In this document: positions 1 to 7,907 of the stretch, piece by piece
Layout of the letters: every line of letters starts with the position of its first letter
Numbering within the stretch: position 1 is the first letter of the stretch
NCBI GenBank assembly: GCA_030041045.1
Contig: JASHOQ010000012.1
Location: 1 to 64,000 of the forward strand
Reading direction: 5' to 3'
From: Acidobacteriaceae bacterium
GTDB lineage: Bacteria > Acidobacteriota > Terriglobia > Terriglobales > Acidobacteriaceae
DNA length: 64,000 nt
Notes under the pieces: model-generated
What the model was told of the DNA's origin: nothing
Databases searched by the model: none
The model's input: the letters and a program-made list of their open reading frames with translations, nothing else
Program-made: the position numbers and the translations under genes

Positions 1-615
1 CGCGCCCGCGCTAGCCTTGCCGGCTCGCGATCCAACGCAATCACCCGGGCGGCCTGCGCCGCTGCCAGCATCGTGGCAGAAAGTCCCACCGGCCCCTGGC
101 CAAACACCGCGAGTGTGTCGCCGGCCGCCAGTTGCAGGCGGCGCAGTGCACCCCAAGCCGTTCCCGTACCACAGCTGATTGCCGCGCCCGCCTGGAAACT
201 AAGTGCATCATCAAGCGGCACTAAAGTGTCTGCCGGTACCCGCAGCCGGCGGGCGTGCGACCCGTGTGCGTTGATTCCGTAAATCTCCGGGCTCACGTTC
301 CTGCAGAGCTGAGCCCAGCCGCTTTGACAGTTTCGACAGGTGGTGCACCCATGATAGTGATGAACCATCACGCGCTGGCCTATTTGCGCGCTGCTTGCTG
401 TGACGAGCGCACCGCGCGCCACAACTTCTCCCGCCGGCTCGTGGCCGGCGATCACCGGTGCAGCCTGACTGCCAGGCGCACGATATGCGTGCAGATCGCT
501 TCCGCACATCCCCGAGGCCCGCACTTCTACGATGACGTCTTCGGGACCGGGGGACGGATCGGGAAACTCGGCCAGCATAAGTTTTTTGTCTCCCAAAAAC
601 ACCACTCCGCGCACG
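1..615 (-). CDS. Zinc-binding alcohol dehydrogenase (partial, runs off window)
   Basis: Translating the reverse strand gives about 205 residues of a medium-chain zinc alcohol dehydrogenase; the C-terminal part lies outside the window. Visible are the catalytic-zinc region (GMCGSDLH, then GHEPAGEV), a structural-zinc cysteine cluster of the CTTCRNCQ type, and the start of the Rossmann fold (FGQGPVGLSATMLA). I chose the GTG at 615, giving MRGVVFLGDKK, because it matches the usual family N-terminus and has GAGG about 8 nt upstream; an in-frame GTG lies further up. It is the last visible gene of the leftward sugar-transport/aldolase operon, so it may oxidise a sugar or sugar alcohol (inference). 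The substrate cannot be read from sequence. Confidence 0.85.
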
Positions 616-766
616 CCGATATCCTCGCAGCCTGAATTCACCTTAAAGTCCAACTCCGTCCGCGCCGGTGACTGTTGCCGAGCGGCTTCAGAGGCAGTCT
701 GCCTGCTCTCAGTGCAGCCAAAGTTGCTGTTGGTAAAATTCCCCGCCGACTGAGCCCTTGACTCCC

Positions 767-1582
767 TCAGTCGACTTTGATCGAAGCATCGACCAGGGCA
801 TCGACCGCCCGCAGCGATCCCAGCACACCTTGCAGCGCACCCAGCAGGAGCGAGATATCTGAGCCGACGGCGACCCAGCGCATGCCTTTGCCGATCCATT
901 CGCGGATTGCCTCTGCCTGTGGACCGAGGCCGATGCCAACCGGAATTCCTGCCCGGTTTCCCTTCTCCGTCACGACCTTGATAGCCTGCTGAACTGCCGG
1001 ATTGCTGGTATCGCCCATCAGATTCATCGAACCCGCCAGGTCGTTGGGGCCGATCACCAAGGCCGTAATCCCGGGTACGTTCAAGATGGAATCGATATTA
1101 TTCACGGCATCGATGTGTTCGATTTGCAGGATGCAGATCATCTGATCGTTCGCTTGGCGGCAGAACGAAGGACCGCCGAATCGCCCGTAGTGCGAAGGCC
1201 TGCGCGGCCCGAATCCTCGTACGCCTCGCGGAGGATACAAGCAGGAGGAAACTGCCAACCGCGCGTCTTCCACGGTCCGCACCATGGGAACGATGACTCC
1301 GGCCGCACCGCAATCAAGCACCTGCTTGATGTTAACCGCGTCATTCCAAGGAACGCGCACCAGAGTGGTTGCGCCGGTTCCCTTCGCTGCCATCAAATGG
1401 CCTTGCAGGGTCACCAGCGTTTGCGGGCTGTGCTCCATGTCGATCCAGACGAAATCCAGATCCTCGGCAACCAGTTCGGTTATGGCGGGATCCAGCGATG
1501 AAATGACCGTGCCCAAAGCGGTCTGCCTCCGCTCAAGCCTCTGCAAAAACCGATCGTCCTTTGTTTTCATAGTCTCGGCCAC
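767..1582 (-). CDS. HpcH/HpaI family aldolase (2-keto-3-deoxy sugar acid type)
   Basis: This 271-residue protein matches the full length of class II HpcH/HpaI aldolases, which cleave 2-keto-3-deoxy acids to pyruvate plus an aldehyde using a divalent metal. Visible family signatures are the WIDMEHSPQT strand near residue 50 (general base His region), VRVPW with its conserved Arg near residue 78, the metal-ligand Glu in LQIEHIDAV and the Asp in IGPNDLAGS. It sits about 95 bp after the second permease and before the alcohol dehydrogenase, in the same orientation, so a sugar-acid pathway is likely. Candidates are relatives of RhmA, GarL or HpcH; these are not separable by eye, so no symbol is given. 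Confidence 0.9.
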   Translation of the reverse strand: MAETMKTKDDRFLQRLERRQTALGTVISSLDPAITELVAEDLDFVWIDMEHSPQTLVTLQGHLMAAKGTGATTLVRVPWNDAVNIKQVLDCGAAGVIVPMVRTVEDARLAVSSCLYPPRGVRGFGPRRPSHYGRFGGPSFCRQANDQMICILQIEHIDAVNNIDSILNVPGITALVIGPNDLAGSMNLMGDTSNPAVQQAIKVVTEKGNRAGIPVGIGLGPQAEAIREWIGKGMRWVAVGSDISLLLGALQGVLGSLRAVDALVDASIKVD

Positions 1583-1676
1583 TTTCCCCTCGAAGGCATA
1601 CTGCCTGAATGCTCACATTCTCACTTTCCGTGTGGCTCTTTTTGGTCCGATAGCTGTTCCATTTGGACCGCGGAAA

Positions 1677-2729
1677 TTATACATCGCACTGCGCATCCGT
1701 CGACAGGCCCGGCCCTGTATCTTTCGGACGCTCCACCATGTCAGACTTAGCCCGAATTGTCCATCTTTGTCCAAGCCAATCCACAACCGAGACTATGAGA
1801 ATCAGGCCGCCCGTCGCAACTTCCTTCCACGGCTGCGACAAACCCAGCAGGATCAGCGCACTGCTCAGCATCTCGATGATGCAGGCGCCGACCAGGCTTC
1901 CGAGCACCGACCCGCGCCCGCCACGCAGCGAAGTTCCTCCGAGAATGACCGCAGCGATAACGCCGAACTCCAAGCCTGTTCCCGTAATCGGCGCGGCCAC
2001 ACGCAACCAGCCGAAGAGCAGTGCTCCGCAGAGGCCGCAGAGCGCGCCCATCCATGCAAAACAGAGAATCGTGATGCGACGCACAGGAATGCCCCAGCTG
2101 GCGCTGGCCAGCCGGTCGCCCCCGGTTGCGTAGACGTGAGCACCGAATTTAGTCTTCGCAAGTACCAAGCCACCGGCGATAGCAATGCCCAGCATCCAGA
2201 TGACGAGGCAAGGAAAACTGCCGCCAAGATATCCACCGCTGGCAAAATAGAATGAGCCCGGCTTGTCAGTTACTGAAGGCTGCTCGCCCGATATCAGTAG
2301 AGCCGCACTGCGATAGGCCACCAGCTCTGCCAGCGTGACTACAAAAGAGGGGATGCCGGCCCATGTCACAATGGTTCCCGTACCAATACCTTTTGCCGCC
2401 CCAAGGAGCACAACCAGGGCAGCAGCAAACCAGGCGTTCCATCCCAGCCTGGCCACGAGGACGCCCATGATCACGTTGAGGAAGCCATAGACAGAACCCA
2501 CCGATATATCGATTTCGCCCGCTATGAAGATCAGCGTCATCCCAGTTGCGAGAATCCCGAGAATCGCTGTCTCGCGGAGCATATTGATCAAATTGTCGGC
2601 GCTGACGAAGTGGGGCACTGTCACAGCGAAAGCCAGAAACAGAATTGCCGCCGTGAGGATCACAACCGACGTTCGGTTCGGTGGTCTCAGAGATCGGGGA
2701 TTGCGAATTTGCTTTATGAATTGCATCAA
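1677..2729 (-). CDS. Sugar ABC transporter permease (RbsC/XylH family), second copy
   Basis: A 350-residue integral membrane protein of the BPD_transp_2 family, the membrane subunit of ribose/xylose-type importers. The family signature IAGEIDISVGSVYG follows the second membrane segment, and GLEFGVIAAVILGGTSLRGG near the C-terminus is the region expected to contact the ATPase. Roughly nine to ten hydrophobic segments can be counted. It lies 24 bp downstream of the binding-protein gene and is clearly paralogous to the permease at 3921-4913, so the importer could use a heterodimeric channel. No ATPase gene accompanies it. The last 20 or so residues are hydrophilic. Confidence 0.92.
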   Translation of the reverse strand: MMQFIKQIRNPRSLRPPNRTSVVILTAAILFLAFAVTVPHFVSADNLINMLRETAILGILATGMTLIFIAGEIDISVGSVYGFLNVIMGVLVARLGWNAWFAAALVVLLGAAKGIGTGTIVTWAGIPSFVVTLAELVAYRSAALLISGEQPSVTDKPGSFYFASGGYLGGSFPCLVIWMLGIAIAGGLVLAKTKFGAHVYATGGDRLASASWGIPVRRITILCFAWMGALCGLCGALLFGWLRVAAPITGTGLEFGVIAAVILGGTSLRGGRGSVLGSLVGACIIEMLSSALILLGLSQPWKEVATGGLILIVSVVDWLGQRWTIRAKSDMVERPKDTGPGLSTDAQCDV

Positions 2730-2753
2730 AGCACAGATCTTCAGTGCATCACT

Positions 2754-3851
2754 TCAAGACGCGATGAGTCCAAGCTCCCGGGCGCGTTCGATCCAAAGAT
2801 CAGTTCTTGAACGAGCTTCGGCGACGTTTTCCCGTGTAATCAGCTGCGCCGAGCTGCCAATCCGCCAGGCGGGATAGCCTTGCTCCAGTTGCAGCCAGGC
2901 CGCAGCCGCCGACAAGAATCCCATGACCAGGAAGCCCTGATCGATGCCCCACTGCAAATATCCCTCTTCGATTCCAGTCTGCTGATCTGGGAAAATGTCG
3001 GTTGATCCTGCGGCAATTTGCTTGCCCGGGGTGACGTCGTTCTCGCGTAGCGTTTTCCAAATGGCAATGCCACTGGCCCCGCCCAGACCCACCAACGCTA
3101 CGAGGTCATCACCCTTTTGTTCCATGTGATAGCTGTACTTGGAAATGCTGGTAGCGATGTCGTCAAATGCGCTGTCGGCAAAGCTCTCCGTGGTGAAATG
3201 CGTGTCGTGTTCCTGGTTGTATGCAACCACTCCCGCCTCAGTTGAAGTTTGTACCGCGTCAATCAGCGCGGAACCCGGATTTCCGTTGCCAATCAGGATC
3301 ACACCCTCATTCTTTCCAGAAATTCGTTCCGCCCAATGTGCGGCCTGCAGTCCGTTCAATTGACCCAGCGCCTCAGGATCCTGGCTGATGGACCCGAGCC
3401 CGAGCTTTTCCGCTTCTGCGCCGAGTACCTGATCCGCAATCACCACAGTGATTCCCTTTTCCAGGGCGCGCTGGAAGCCGCTGACCATCCCCGGGCTTTC
3501 CAATTCCGTAATAATTACGTCTGGCCTCGCTGAAACGGCTTCGTTCATCTGCTCGAGATGGTTCTGAACGGAGTAAATCGGATTGCCGATGTGCTGATAT
3601 TCCCAGTTGGCCATGCGGCAAAACTCCATCTGACCAACGCGAATCGGCAAATCCCAATCGCCTGCCGCCTGCGGAATCCACACGAGTCTCCGCTGCTTCG
3701 CCTTCGGCTCATTCACGCTGGCCCGCCGCTCTGTCGATCCTTTGCATCCTGCCGCCAGCAGTCCCATTGCAGAAAGACTTATTGACGCCGCGCTTGTTCG
3801 CAGCATCGCTCGGCGCGTCACCGTTTCGATCGTGTCCGCTCCTTCTACCAT
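2754..3851 (-). CDS. Sugar ABC transporter substrate-binding protein (Tat/lipoprotein)
   Basis: A 365-residue periplasmic-binding protein of the Peripla_BP_4 (RbsB-like) type. The N-terminus carries a twin-arginine-like TRRAMLR stretch and then a lipobox LLAAGC near residue 35, so it is probably exported by Tat and lipid-anchored. The body shows typical features: an opening strand after RRLVWIPQ, a DVIITELESPG hinge strand and, later, AAGSTDIFPDQQTGIEEGYLQWGIDQG, of which the middle part is the usual ligand-contact loop. It sits between two permease genes. Two-domain periplasmic binders deliver sugars to RbsC-type permeases; the ligand here is unknown. The start ATG lacks a strong ribosome site, and internal starts closer to RRAML are possible. 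Confidence 0.9.
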   Translation of the reverse strand: MVEGADTIETVTRRAMLRTSAASISLSAMGLLAAGCKGSTERRASVNEPKAKQRRLVWIPQAAGDWDLPIRVGQMEFCRMANWEYQHIGNPIYSVQNHLEQMNEAVSARPDVIITELESPGMVSGFQRALEKGITVVIADQVLGAEAEKLGLGSISQDPEALGQLNGLQAAHWAERISGKNEGVILIGNGNPGSALIDAVQTSTEAGVVAYNQEHDTHFTTESFADSAFDDIATSISKYSYHMEQKGDDLVALVGLGGASGIAIWKTLRENDVTPGKQIAAGSTDIFPDQQTGIEEGYLQWGIDQGFLVMGFLSAAAAWLQLEQGYPAWRIGSSAQLITRENVAEARSRTDLWIERARELGLIAS

Positions 3852-3920
3852 GAAACCGCCGTCATTTGAGCCCGCAATCTATGCCGCAGCCGGCTCACGG
3901 GCTCTTATCCCCGTCCGTTC

Positions 3921-4913
3921 TCATGCCGCCGATCGTCGAGACATCAGCGCAGCGGTGCGTCGCGCCAACTGATCCAGCGCGGCAACGCAGAGAATCAGGG
4001 TACCCGCAGCAATACCGTCCCAGAACTGGGGCACACCCATCAGAATCAGTCCGTTAGTCAGCATCCCCAAAAACAGCGCGCCTACAAATGTGCCCCAGAT
4101 CGTTCCTCGACCTCCGAACAGACCAGTCCCGCCCACCACGGCCGCTGCAATTGTCTTAAGTTCAAATCCGGTCCCCGCATTGTTGGGAGCCAGACCGATC
4201 CAGCCGAACATCAACATCGCAATCAAACCGCACAGGCCCCCCGTGATGGCAAAACAGATCACCTTCACCCGCGCCGTGTCGATCCCATTGCAGCGCGCCG
4301 CTTCACTATCGCCGCCGGTGGCATAAATTGCAGCTCCGAAGCGTGTCCTGCCCAGGAAGATCCCGCCGGCGATGAGCACGACTGCCATCGCCAGGCTCAC
4401 ATTCGGCAGACGCCACAACCAATGCCCGCCGATCCAGCGGTAAAAAGTCCGGTTCTCATCGCGGGCGGAAACTGGATAGCCCCCCGAGATGATGTTGGCC
4501 GCGCCTCGCAGAATGGCCATGGAGCCCAAAGTCGCGATAAACGACTGCAGCTTCACCTGGGTGACCAGTAGTCCGTTCACAACGCCCACAGCGGTCCCCA
4601 GGAAAATGACAATCACGCCAGCGACCCATGGATCGACTCCGTGCAGAACCGTCATAAAAGCGATGCAGGTCAAGAGAAACCCAAAATTGGCGCCCACGGA
4701 AAGATCGAGTTCTCCGGCAATCAGCAGACACGTCACGCCGGCGGAAACGATGCAGAGCAGTGACGCCTCGCGCACAATGGCCAGGACGTTTTGTGCGGAC
4801 GCAAAGCGCGGAGCCGCAATCGAGAGGACAATGAACGTGAGCGAAGCCGCGATCGCGATTCCCAGGTCGCGCGTCGCAATCAGGCGGTTGGTTAGCGAAG
4901 TGGATATATCCAC
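3921..4913 (-). CDS. Sugar ABC transporter permease (RbsC/XylH family), first copy
   Basis: A 330-residue membrane protein of the RbsC family. It has the diagnostic IAGELDLSVGANFG motif after the second hydrophobic segment and GTGFELKTIAAAVVGGTGLF near the C-terminus. It is the first gene of the leftward operon: permease, binding protein, permease, aldolase, alcohol dehydrogenase. The start is a GTG that lies inside a perfect 16-bp palindrome (4899-4914); GAGGAG occurs about 12 nt upstream. The two permeases share layout and motifs but differ throughout, so they are old paralogues and not a recent duplication. Confidence 0.92.
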   Translation of the reverse strand: MDISTSLTNRLIATRDLGIAIAASLTFIVLSIAAPRFASAQNVLAIVREASLLCIVSAGVTCLLIAGELDLSVGANFGFLLTCIAFMTVLHGVDPWVAGVIVIFLGTAVGVVNGLLVTQVKLQSFIATLGSMAILRGAANIISGGYPVSARDENRTFYRWIGGHWLWRLPNVSLAMAVVLIAGGIFLGRTRFGAAIYATGGDSEAARCNGIDTARVKVICFAITGGLCGLIAMLMFGWIGLAPNNAGTGFELKTIAAAVVGGTGLFGGRGTIWGTFVGALFLGMLTNGLILMGVPQFWDGIAAGTLILCVAALDQLARRTAALMSRRSAA

Positions 4914-4914
4914 T
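4899..4914. promoter_or_regulatory. Perfect 16-bp palindrome at the start codon of the transporter operon
   Basis: AGTGGATATATCCACT reads identically on both strands and spans the GTG start of the first permease gene. Its position suits an operator or translation-blocking structure, but one such palindrome is expected by chance in a window of this size, so the functional reading is an inference only. Confidence 0.3.
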
Positions 4915-5145
4915 GCAATCCAGCACTCCTCGGATGATTTTTGGGGCGCAGATTCTCCGATGGCCGCTCAGCGGATTCAGAAGACAAGTGGCTGCAGAAA
5001 ATGCAGTTTGGATGGACCGCCGAACCACCGATCCAATTATCCGCCTACCGCTGACGTTGTCAACAACCCGCGAAGCCGGCTTGGCCCGCTTTTTCGGCCC
5101 GCACCTTGTAAGGGGCCTATCACGGTGCGGCTCATCAGGGTCATA

Positions 5146-5180
5146 ATTGTGTTGACAATCGTCTGCTGCTACGGTTATAT
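5146..5180 (+). promoter_or_regulatory. Sigma-70-like promoter with overlapping inverted repeat
   Basis: A TTGACA -35 box (5152-5157) is followed after exactly 17 nt by TTATAT (5175-5180), a near-consensus housekeeping promoter reading right. The inverted repeat ATTGT-N4-ACAAT (5146-5159) overlaps the -35 box, as expected for a repressor site of the GntR or LacI kind. It would drive the broken GH127-like gene at 5243 and the isomerase and dehydrogenase behind it. It lies in the 329-bp space that also separates the leftward transporter operon; no other gene is visible in that space. Confidence 0.55.
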
Positions 5181-5242
5181 CCCTGCATGTACTTGGATGG
5201 TTGGCTGATCCAGAGCTTCTGTCCGTCAGGGAATCTTTGCGC

Positions 5243-5933
5243 ATGAACAGGCGGACGTTTTTTGGCAGGGGATTGGGGTCCTTCAGCATGTTCTGGACCG
5301 CTGGCCGTGCTGGCTGGCCCCAGGCGGACGAATCATCGCCGCAACGTTTCGATATTCAGTACATCCGGAAAGATACTCCTGAGTTCGCTATTCCACCGTA
5401 CCGGGGCGAATGGTACGAAGACACAATTCCTGACACGCTCGACCTCACCGCGCGCCTCCGGCTTGCTGCGTACTGCTCAAACTCCATGGCTGATCCGCGT
5501 GCCGATGGCGAAGTCTTTTGGCTGGTTGACTTCCTCCGCAATCCTCCCACCATGATGCACGACTTCAACGACTGGGTTCTGCCGGTTGAGGGTCTGCTGG
5601 AAGGCGTTCCGCTCGCTCGTCTCGCTACGGGCAGCACTGAAAATGAGGAAATTGACAGGATCCGCCTCGCTTACTTGGGAAGGCCGTTACGTGCGATTGG
5701 GCCCCGTTTACACCGGAGACGTGGTCGCGGTTTTTTTCCCCATCGACACCAGAAGGGAAGTTCAAATCATCGCCGGCGTCACCTGCAACCTGCAGATTCG
5801 GGGCAATACCGTCGTCTCAATAACCCCGGGCGGAGAGAACATGCTGCTGTACCGGCGCGAGCGATTTCCACAGGAAAATGCGCCCATGGTAAGGGTGAAA
5901 CGCTTTGTCTCTGACCAGAACATCATTTGGTAG
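5243..5933 (+). pseudogene. GH127-like glycosidase with catalytic core deleted
   Basis: Two reading frames, joined near 5650-5690, match the two ends of the intact GH127-like proteins in this window. The first frame gives a Tat-type start (MNRRTFFGRG) and the N-terminal block YEDTIPDTLDLTARLRLAA, parallel to AEIPDTLDLADRARIAI at 12429-14411. The second gives the C-terminal block beginning WEGRYVRLGPVYTGDVVAV, with later VTCNLQIRGNTVVSITP, parallel to WIGNYLVADGLRPNDVIVL and TFQFKGSAVVDVSP. Compared with the 660-residue paralogue about 1.3 kb is missing, including the Glu-x-Cys and Cys-Cys zinc/nucleophile motifs, and the join changes frame. It cannot encode an active glycosidase. The promoter upstream still looks good and probably now serves the downstream genes. 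Confidence 0.8.
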
Positions 5934-6024
5934 CAGTCGAGCAGATCCTCTGGGAGTTGGCCATTCCCAGAGGTAAACTCAGGCGCCGCAGTTGCGGAGC
6001 TGGCTTTCAGGAGAGATTGCATCG

Positions 6025-6888
6025 ATGAGGCTGGGAGCAACCATCAGTTCGTACTTTACCGACGCGGATCCTGAAGCCTATGTGGCCGAATGCACACGAC
6101 AAGGATACCGCGCTGCGCCGTGCCCGCCGGTCGGAATCGCGGAGCAAGACAAGATCCGCGCCATTCAAAGTGCCTTCTCCCGCGCTGACATTGTCATCGG
6201 TGAGGTGCAGGCTTGGGTCAACGCTCTCGATCCCCGACCAGAAATGAAGAGGAAACACGAACAGATCATCGCCGAGACCCTCGCCGTCGCCGACGACCTG
6301 AATGCGGTGTGCTGCGTCACGGTCGCGGGCACACTCGATCCCCAGAACAACGACGCCTCAGACATGCCTCACCCCGATAACTTCAGCGAGAGCGCTTTCG
6401 AAGGCGTCGTCGATTGGGCCACGCGCATCCTCAAGGCAGTGAAGCCGCGCCGCACCAAACTCGGTCTCGAGATGTCGCCATGGACACCGCTTGACAGTCC
6501 AGACTCGTATCTCAAGATCCTGAAAGCAGTGGATCACCCCGCGCTCGCAGTCCATCTCGACCCCTGCAATGCAATCCTGACTCCGCGAATGCTCTGGTCG
6601 ACGACGGAATTGATCAATCGCTGCTTCGACACATTGGGACCATGGATCATTTCCTGTCATGTCAAGGATCTCACTTACAGCAAATCAGTGGCGAAGTTGC
6701 GTCACGTCAGCTTTATGGAAGTGGTCCCCGGCCGCGGCGCCATGGATTACCGGACCTTCCTCAGGCGCGCTGATGCAATTTCGCCGGATCTGCCCATCAT
6801 CATGGAGCACCTGCCGAAACCGCAGGACTACAAAGCCGGCGCCAGGTTTATTCGCAGCATTGCCGAGGAGATCGGCGTGCGCGTCTGA
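6025..6888 (+). CDS. Sugar phosphate isomerase/epimerase-like TIM barrel
   Basis: A 287-residue protein of the AP_endonuc_2/xylose-isomerase-like TIM-barrel superfamily, whose members isomerise or epimerise sugars or break down inositols and keto-acids using a divalent metal. Supporting motifs are KLGLEMSPWTPLDSP (metal-ligand Glu), VHLDPCNAI (metal-ligand Asp), ISCHVKDL (His/Asp) and GAMDYRTFL near the end. I place the start at ATG 6025 because AGGAGA lies about 10 nt upstream; an in-frame TTG at 5992 would add 11 unlikely residues. It precedes the dehydrogenase gene by about 50 bp, in the same direction. No Tat or Sec signal is visible, so it should be cytoplasmic. Confidence 0.85.
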   Translation: MRLGATISSYFTDADPEAYVAECTRQGYRAAPCPPVGIAEQDKIRAIQSAFSRADIVIGEVQAWVNALDPRPEMKRKHEQIIAETLAVADDLNAVCCVTVAGTLDPQNNDASDMPHPDNFSESAFEGVVDWATRILKAVKPRRTKLGLEMSPWTPLDSPDSYLKILKAVDHPALAVHLDPCNAILTPRMLWSTTELINRCFDTLGPWIISCHVKDLTYSKSVAKLRHVSFMEVVPGRGAMDYRTFLRRADAISPDLPIIMEHLPKPQDYKAGARFIRSIAEEIGVRV

Positions 6889-6936
6889 CTCGCTATGAGC
6901 GGAGCCCTCCTCACACATAAACGAGGTTGATCGCCT

Positions 6937-7833
6937 GTGAAACCCACCGTTGGATTCCTGGGATTAGGCGCCATGGGCTCACTGATGGCCGCCAATCTTG
7001 CCCGCGCTGGTTTTCCACTCTGGATTTACAACCGCACTCGGGGGAAAGCAGATGCTGTGGCCATGGAGACCGGGGCCCGTGTTGCCTCATCGCCGGCTGA
7101 ACTGGCGGGCAATGTTCGGGCGCTGTTTACCATGGTCTCAGCGGCCCGCGCACTTGACGACCTTTACTTCGCAACCCACGGTCTCGCGGAGTCGCTAAAG
7201 CCGGGAACAATTTGCGTGGAAATGAGCACAGTCGGCCCACGCGCCGTCATCGAGCTGGAACGGAAGCTGAGTACATTGGGCTGCCACTTGATAGACGCCC
7301 CAGTTTCGGGAAGCATCGCCCTCGCCCGGCAGGCTCGCCTGACCGTCATGGTTGGCGGAAGTGCGGAAGATCTCGCTTTCGTTCGCCCCATGCTCAATGC
7401 CGTGGCGGAATCCGTCTTCCATGTTGGCGCACTGGGCACTGGAGCCACGATGAAGCTTGCCGTCAACACCATCATCTTCGGCCTCAATCAGGCCCTCGCA
7501 GAGGGTCTCGTTTTTGCTGAATGCGCAGGTATCTCACGCAAGACAGCGTACGACGTCATTGAGAACAGCGCCGTCGCAGCCCCTTTCGTTCATTACCGCC
7601 GCGACGCATTTCTTGAGAAGCAAAATATTCCGGTTGGCTTTTCGCTCCATCTAGCCCAGAAGGATCTCCAGCTTATCGAGACTGCGGGTCGCGCCTGTTC
7701 TGCGTTCCTGCCGCAAATGGCCCTCAATTGCAAGGTCATCACCGATGCCATCGCTGATGGCCGCGGTGCTGAAGACGTATCCGCGGTGGCAAACCACCTG
7801 CGGAAGGTTTCCTTGGAGAAGAAGCGGGACTGA
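6937..7833 (+). CDS. NAD(P)-dependent beta-hydroxyacid dehydrogenase (3-hydroxyisobutyrate dehydrogenase family)
   Basis: A 298-residue protein with the N-terminal dinucleotide-binding motif GFLGLGAMGSLMAANL, the substrate-binding block DAPVSGSIALARQARLTVM and the catalytic lysine region GTGATMKLAVNTI. These are the hallmarks of beta-hydroxyacid dehydrogenases (tartronate semialdehyde reductase, 3-hydroxyisobutyrate and L-threonate dehydrogenases). The start is GTG with an upstream GAGG. Placed behind a TIM-barrel isomerase and opposite a 2-keto-acid aldolase gene, it probably takes part in sugar-acid breakdown (inference); the exact substrate is not decidable here. Confidence 0.9.
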   Translation: MKPTVGFLGLGAMGSLMAANLARAGFPLWIYNRTRGKADAVAMETGARVASSPAELAGNVRALFTMVSAARALDDLYFATHGLAESLKPGTICVEMSTVGPRAVIELERKLSTLGCHLIDAPVSGSIALARQARLTVMVGGSAEDLAFVRPMLNAVAESVFHVGALGTGATMKLAVNTIIFGLNQALAEGLVFAECAGISRKTAYDVIENSAVAAPFVHYRRDAFLEKQNIPVGFSLHLAQKDLQLIETAGRACSAFLPQMALNCKVITDAIADGRGAEDVSAVANHLRKVSLEKKRD

Positions 7834-7907
7834 GGATTCGAACTTAACTTTTCCGGCTTTCCTTGAGTTCACCCGAAAAGCCAATTGGCTCAGGAGGAAG
7901 GTGTCTT

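Noticed and set aside
1284..2255. 323-residue forward frame
   Set aside because: It is antisense to the aldolase and permease genes and has low-complexity, non-protein-like composition.
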